NCBI RefSeq assembly: GCF_014107495.1
Contig: NZ_CP041969.1
Coordinates: 4,823,501 to 4,887,500, forward strand
DNA: 64,000 nt
Source of the DNA: Cohnella cholangitidis
GTDB taxonomy: Bacteria > Bacillota > Bacilli > Paenibacillales > Paenibacillaceae
Reading direction: 5' to 3'
The notes under the pieces were generated by a model, which did no database searches, had not been told where the DNA came from, and was given only the letters and a program-made list of their open reading frames with translations. Below are positions 60,250 to 64,000 of this stretch, piece after piece (the stretch's first letter is position 1; every line of letters begins with the position of its first letter). A program made the translations under genes and the position numbers.

Positions 60250-61938
60250 ATGAGAGTAGGGTTAGGGAGATGTTCATTATTTACTTGTCTAATCATTGCG
60301 AATGCGATCAGCCTGACCGGATGTATAGATCCGGCAATCACTAAGCGGCATTCCGACGCCCAGCCTCAAGCTGCGTCGACTCCATCAACCGCTAACGCGA
60401 AGCTTGTCCCGGTTACGATTACGACCGTGGAGGAAATCGTGCCATCCATGGTATTTAAGAACGGGGAAACCCCCGAGAACAATTGGCATACGAGATGGGC
60501 GAAGGAAAAACGCGGAATCGACTTTAAGGTGCTTTGGTCTGCCAGCAGCCAGAACAATGCTTATATCACGAAGCTTCGGCTTTCTCTAAACGCGAACGAG
60601 CCGCTGCCCGATACTTTCCACGTGTACGATAAGTTTCTGGCAAGCGAGCTTATAGAAGCGGGGAAGCTCAAGGATATCACGAACGAGTTCAATAAGTATG
60701 CTTCCCCGCGCATGAAGGAGCTTTATGCCCGATATCCGGAAGTATGGTACCCGGTAACGAAGGACGGGAAAAAGTACGGATTGCCGGTACTGACGGCTGG
60801 AGACGAACAGGACGCGCTCATGTTCATTCGTCAGGACTGGCTGGACAAGCTGCGGTTGTCGCCTCCGAAGACGATCGAAGAGTTAGAGAAAGTGATGGAC
60901 GCATTCGTTAACGACGATCCCGACGGCAATGGGCTGAATGATACGATCGGCATGTCGACCGGTCTTAAAGACGGCTTGTTCTCCGTAGTCGGAGACGCCA
61001 GTTGGTTGTTCGGATCTTATGGAGACGCGTTGCCGGACCAATGGTTAAAAACGGAGGACGGCTCTTTGCAATACGGTTCCTTACAGCCGAATGCGAAGCA
61101 GGCGTTAGCTAAATACGCGGAATGGCTGAAAAAGGGATACTTGGACAAGGAAATCGCCTTAATGGACGGAGGCATGGCCGCGGAAGCGTTCAACGAAGGG
61201 AAGTCCGGCATTTATTTCGGCGCGTTCTGGAATGTGGCCTGGCCTCTAGGCGACGTGAAGAAAAGAGCGCCCGAAGCCATAGTCAAAGCTTACCCGTTGC
61301 CGGCCGGCCCGAATGGGCAAATCGCCCGGAAAGCTTCGTTGCTGTCCGTTGGATTTATTCTATTCAACAAAGATTTCGCGCATATGGAAGAAATCTTGAA
61401 ATACTACGATGTTTTATACGGTTTCTTATTCTCTGAAGAGAAGGACGAGCTGAGGTACGGATTCGCCGAAGGGTACGATTACGCAATGGCGAACGGAGAG
61501 CCTGTCTATGACGAAAGCAAAATACCCGGCGGGAAAATCGAGGCCAAGAAGGTTATCCTATCCAACGACGAGCCGAACATTCCGTTCAAGCAGACGAGAA
61601 TCTATTATGATCTGCATCATGGGAAAAAGCCCGAATCGGCTTACGAGAAATATTTGTTCGGCGCGGGACCGGAAATTCACCAGGCGGGCGCGGTTAATTA
61701 CGAGATGATGAAATACTCCGTCCGCGATCGATTTAACGGGGCACCGACGACAACGATGAAGGAGAAGGACGAATACCTTAGGAAATTGGAAAATGAAACG
61801 TTTATTCAGATCATTTACGGGAACGCCCCTATCGATCATTTCGACGAATTCGTGCGAAAGTGGAAGAACTCTGGCGGAGATGAAATCACCAAAGAAGTGA
61901 ACGATTGGTACTTGTCGGTTAACCGGGGCGAACCATGA
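60250..61938 (+). CDS. Extracellular solute-binding lipoprotein, family 1 (LplA/YtcQ type)
   Basis: A 562-residue lipoprotein with lipobox SLTGC (Cys about 25). The large two-lobe fold is typical of Paenibacillus oligosaccharide-binding proteins: NAYITKLRLSLNANEPLPDTF, GKLKDITNEFNKYASP, KYGLPVLTAGDEQDALMFIRQDWLDKL, the Ca-like DDPDGNGLNDTIG loop, and GKSGIYFGAFWN. ATG 60250 follows GGGGGAG. Its stop overlaps the kinase gene by 4 bp and no permease genes are visible before the window ends. It therefore either serves a transporter encoded further right or acts as the ligand receptor for the kinase; both are inferences. Confidence 0.88.
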   Translation: MRVGLGRCSLFTCLIIANAISLTGCIDPAITKRHSDAQPQAASTPSTANAKLVPVTITTVEEIVPSMVFKNGETPENNWHTRWAKEKRGIDFKVLWSASSQNNAYITKLRLSLNANEPLPDTFHVYDKFLASELIEAGKLKDITNEFNKYASPRMKELYARYPEVWYPVTKDGKKYGLPVLTAGDEQDALMFIRQDWLDKLRLSPPKTIEELEKVMDAFVNDDPDGNGLNDTIGMSTGLKDGLFSVVGDASWLFGSYGDALPDQWLKTEDGSLQYGSLQPNAKQALAKYAEWLKKGYLDKEIALMDGGMAAEAFNEGKSGIYFGAFWNVAWPLGDVKKRAPEAIVKAYPLPAGPNGQIARKASLLSVGFILFNKDFAHMEEILKYYDVLYGFLFSEEKDELRYGFAEGYDYAMANGEPVYDESKIPGGKIEAKKVILSNDEPNIPFKQTRIYYDLHHGKKPESAYEKYLFGAGPEIHQAGAVNYEMMKYSVRDRFNGAPTTTMKEKDEYLRKLENETFIQIIYGNAPIDHFDEFVRKWKNSGGDEITKEVNDWYLSVNRGEP

Positions 61939-63683
61939 CAATCCGATATTCGTTGTTCGCCAAAATACTGGTTCTGATCCTGTTGCTCCTCGTTCCCGTA
62001 ATTCTGTTGATCGGTTATTCCCACCAGGTGAGCGTCAAAGTCATCGAATCGGAGCTGCAGCATACGAACCAACGGCAGCTTTCTTTTTTGCTGCATCAAA
62101 TGGATACTTCGATCAAGCAGCTTGAACAGCTGGCGGTCATTCTGAACCGCGATCCAAGCGTGCGGGATCTTCCTAATCTCCCCTATAAAGACAACTTACT
62201 GGACAGGGTCAAAACGAAAGCCGCGGTATTGGAAAAGCTTACGTTACAGAGCCTTTCTAGTAACTGGAGCAACGAATTTGTCGTATATTCCCCCACTGCC
62301 AAGCAACGCATCGGCATCCAATCATCGATTCCTTATGAAGAAAGCTATTTTCCCGATAATCTGTCCTCCTATTGGCGGATAGAGGCTCAAGCTTCCGCGG
62401 CAGGGAAGGAAACTCGGGTGTTCAAAAGATTCATTGTGGACAACCTACTGCCGGTCGCGGATATTTCCAAATCCAAATTGATACTGGAAGTGCTCTTCGA
62501 CGCGGACAATATCGCCGACCTTCTGTCGAACTATCAAGAAGGAGGAAGGGGAAGTCCGTTCCTCTATCATCCCAATGAGCGGCCTATCTATGGGAAACAG
62601 CCGGACTCGAAAGCGACGGAAGGGTTGATCGCTTGGCTCGATAAGCAAAACTTGGAGCAAGAAGCCGCGTTTCGCATAAAGCTGAACGGAAGAGGATACC
62701 AGGTATATTATTCGGAATCGAAAACGATGGACTGGTATTTGGTCGATTTCCTGCCCGTGGAAGATGTCGTTACCCCGATCTACAAAAGCCGCAATCTATT
62801 CTTTATCGCGATAGGCGTGCTTCTCGCCACTAGCTTCGCCGCTTTGGCGCTGTTGTACCGGAACATTCAGATTCCTGTCCGGCAGTTGGTGAGAGGGTTC
62901 AAGGAAATTCGCGACGGCCGGTTCTCGGCAAGGGTTCCTCTCGGCTCCAGTCCTGAATTCGTCTATATGCAACGGGGCTTTAACGAGATGGCCAAGGAAA
63001 TTCAACTGCTCGTCGAGTCGGTGTACGAGGAAAAGATTCGCTCTAAGGACGCCCGGTTGAAACAACTGCAAGCGCAGGTGAACCCGCATTTTCTATACAA
63101 TTGCCTAGCTTATATTACTAGCATGAACGAGTTAGAGAATCGAGAAGCGGTGGCATCCATGGCGCATAATCTTGGCGACTATTATCGTTTCACGACCCGA
63201 TCGGACAAAGAGATAACGACGCTGAGGGAAGAGCTGTCGATCGTCACGAACTATTTGAACATTCAACATATGAGGATGCCCCGGTTAACCTTTACGATCG
63301 ATATTCCGGACGCCATGAACAATCTGGTCGTTCCTCGTCTTTCTCTCCAGCCAATCATCGAGAACGCCGTCGTCCATGGGATCGAATTGAAGCCGGGAGA
63401 AGCGATGATCCGCATCATGTGTTGCACGGAGGAGGAGCGGTGCAGCATTATCGTCGACGACAATGGCATCGGCCTAACGGAAGAGCAGATGCTGGATATG
63501 GACAAGCGAGTGGGGAGTCCGTCGGAGAGCGAGCTCGGTTATGGGCTGTGGAATACCTGTCATCGGTTTCAACTTATGTTCGGACAGTCCTCCGAAATTC
63601 GTTTCGAGCCGTCTCCATTAGGCGGGTTGCGCGTCCAATTGCTGTGGAACGTCGAACCTTTCAAAAGAGAAGAGGGATGTTAA
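61935..63683 (+). CDS. YesM-type sensor histidine kinase
   Basis: A 582-residue membrane kinase, intact. First helix ILVLILLLLVPVILLIGY; extracellular sensor of ~250 residues; second helix LFFIAIGVLLATSFAALALLY; and HAMP (IPVRQLVRGFKEIRDGRFSARVP). The His_kinase box is LQAQVNPHFLYNCLAYITSM with the phosphoacceptor His, followed by ATPase motifs LSLQPIIENAVVHGIE and VDDNGIGLTEEQ. The gene overlaps both the upstream binding-protein gene and the downstream regulator gene (ATGA and TAATG junctions), so the three products are made together as one signalling unit. Confidence 0.93.
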   Translation: MTIRYSLFAKILVLILLLLVPVILLIGYSHQVSVKVIESELQHTNQRQLSFLLHQMDTSIKQLEQLAVILNRDPSVRDLPNLPYKDNLLDRVKTKAAVLEKLTLQSLSSNWSNEFVVYSPTAKQRIGIQSSIPYEESYFPDNLSSYWRIEAQASAAGKETRVFKRFIVDNLLPVADISKSKLILEVLFDADNIADLLSNYQEGGRGSPFLYHPNERPIYGKQPDSKATEGLIAWLDKQNLEQEAAFRIKLNGRGYQVYYSESKTMDWYLVDFLPVEDVVTPIYKSRNLFFIAIGVLLATSFAALALLYRNIQIPVRQLVRGFKEIRDGRFSARVPLGSSPEFVYMQRGFNEMAKEIQLLVESVYEEKIRSKDARLKQLQAQVNPHFLYNCLAYITSMNELENREAVASMAHNLGDYYRFTTRSDKEITTLREELSIVTNYLNIQHMRMPRLTFTIDIPDAMNNLVVPRLSLQPIIENAVVHGIELKPGEAMIRIMCCTEEERCSIIVDDNGIGLTEEQMLDMDKRVGSPSESELGYGLWNTCHRFQLMFGQSSEIRFEPSPLGGLRVQLLWNVEPFKREEGC

Positions 63684-64000
63684 TGACCACGCTGCTCATC
63701 GTTGACGACGAGACTCATTTGGTGGATAGTCTCGCGGAGAGTCTGGATTGGAGCTCTCTTGGCATAGAGTCCGTATGGAAGGCCTATTCCGCGTACGAAG
63801 CGATCGAACGTATGAAGGCTCAATCCGTAGACATTCTAGTGACGGACGTACGAATGCCCGGGATGTCCGGGCTGGAATTGATTGCTTACGTTAATCGGCA
63901 TCATCGAAAAGTCAAATCCGTATTGTTGACCGGGCATGCGGAGTTTGCCTACGCCAAGGAGGCCGTTCAGGCGCAAGCGATGGATTATTTGCTCAAGCCG
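63683..64000 (+). CDS. YesN-type response regulator, 5' part only
   Basis: The first 106 residues of a receiver domain, open through the right window edge. It starts TTLLIVDDETHLVDSL with the acidic pair. The phosphoacceptor Asp is in ILVTDVRMPGMSG, the conserved Thr/Gly in VLLTGHAEFAYAKEAV and Lys in DYLLKP at the very end. By context an AraC-type DNA-binding domain is expected beyond the window. ATG 63683 overlaps the kinase stop; AGAGGGATG is the ribosome site. Confidence 0.92.
   Translation, partial: MTTLLIVDDETHLVDSLAESLDWSSLGIESVWKAYSAYEAIERMKAQSVDILVTDVRMPGMSGLELIAYVNRHHRKVKSVLLTGHAEFAYAKEAVQAQAMDYLLKP

Overview
The window looks like a chromosome segment from a spore-forming, facultatively anaerobic Firmicute of the Paenibacillus/Cohnella type. 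The support is a yyaC-type spore protease gene, several YesM/YesN two-component systems beside solute-binding lipoproteins, luxS, TTG/GTG starts behind strong GGAGG ribosome sites, and moderately GC-rich coding sequence.

Layout. (1) 1-11456: an ethanolamine-utilisation microcompartment operon: eutE (3' end), eutM, a pduL-type phosphotransacylase, an uncharacterised eut gene, eutN, eutS, eutP, eutW, eutV, eutA, eutB, eutC, a 42-aa membrane protein and an APC-type ethanolamine permease. (2) 11457-14513: palindromic and 51-bp tandem repeats split by an IS3-family element, then an EamA transporter. (3) 14674-26161: a YesM/YesN pair, an oppositely oriented sugar-binding lipoprotein, and a ribose-type ABC transporter operon. 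That operon continues into two short-chain dehydrogenases, a homologue of the Anabaena sensory rhodopsin transducer and a phosphomannose-isomerase-like cupin. This is a sugar or polyol pathway whose substrate I cannot name. (4) 26669-27909: luxS and an SDR on the minus strand. (5) 28098-33815: methionine ABC transporter (metQ, metN, metI) interleaved with an aminotransferase, an iron-alcohol-dehydrogenase homologue and mtnN. (6) 34352-39197: gluconate operon (gnd, gntR, gntP, gntK) with two GntR-type operators. (7) 39259-44836: yyaC, ndk, nirB, nirD and a tandem class II aldolase. (8) 44935-49578: an AT-rich insertion with Tn7-type ends and a 5-bp target duplication. It carries a group II intron remnant, two orphan genes and an IS1182-family element, but no Tn7 transposition gene. 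(9) 49743-56138: hemerythrin-like gene, adhE, pflB and pflA. FNR-type boxes sit before ndk, nirB, the hemerythrin gene and adhE, so regions 7 and 9 look like one anaerobic regulon. (10) 56188-64000: NlpC/P60 hydrolase with a leader hairpin, small hypothetical genes, a VWA lipoprotein, and a second solute-binding protein/YesM/YesN operon cut by the window edge.

Nine otherwise well-conserved or clearly continuous genes are each broken by one or two single-base indels, nearly all losses of one base in a GG pair or a short homopolymer. I list them as pseudogenes because that is how the sequence reads, but uncorrected sequencing errors are the more likely cause.
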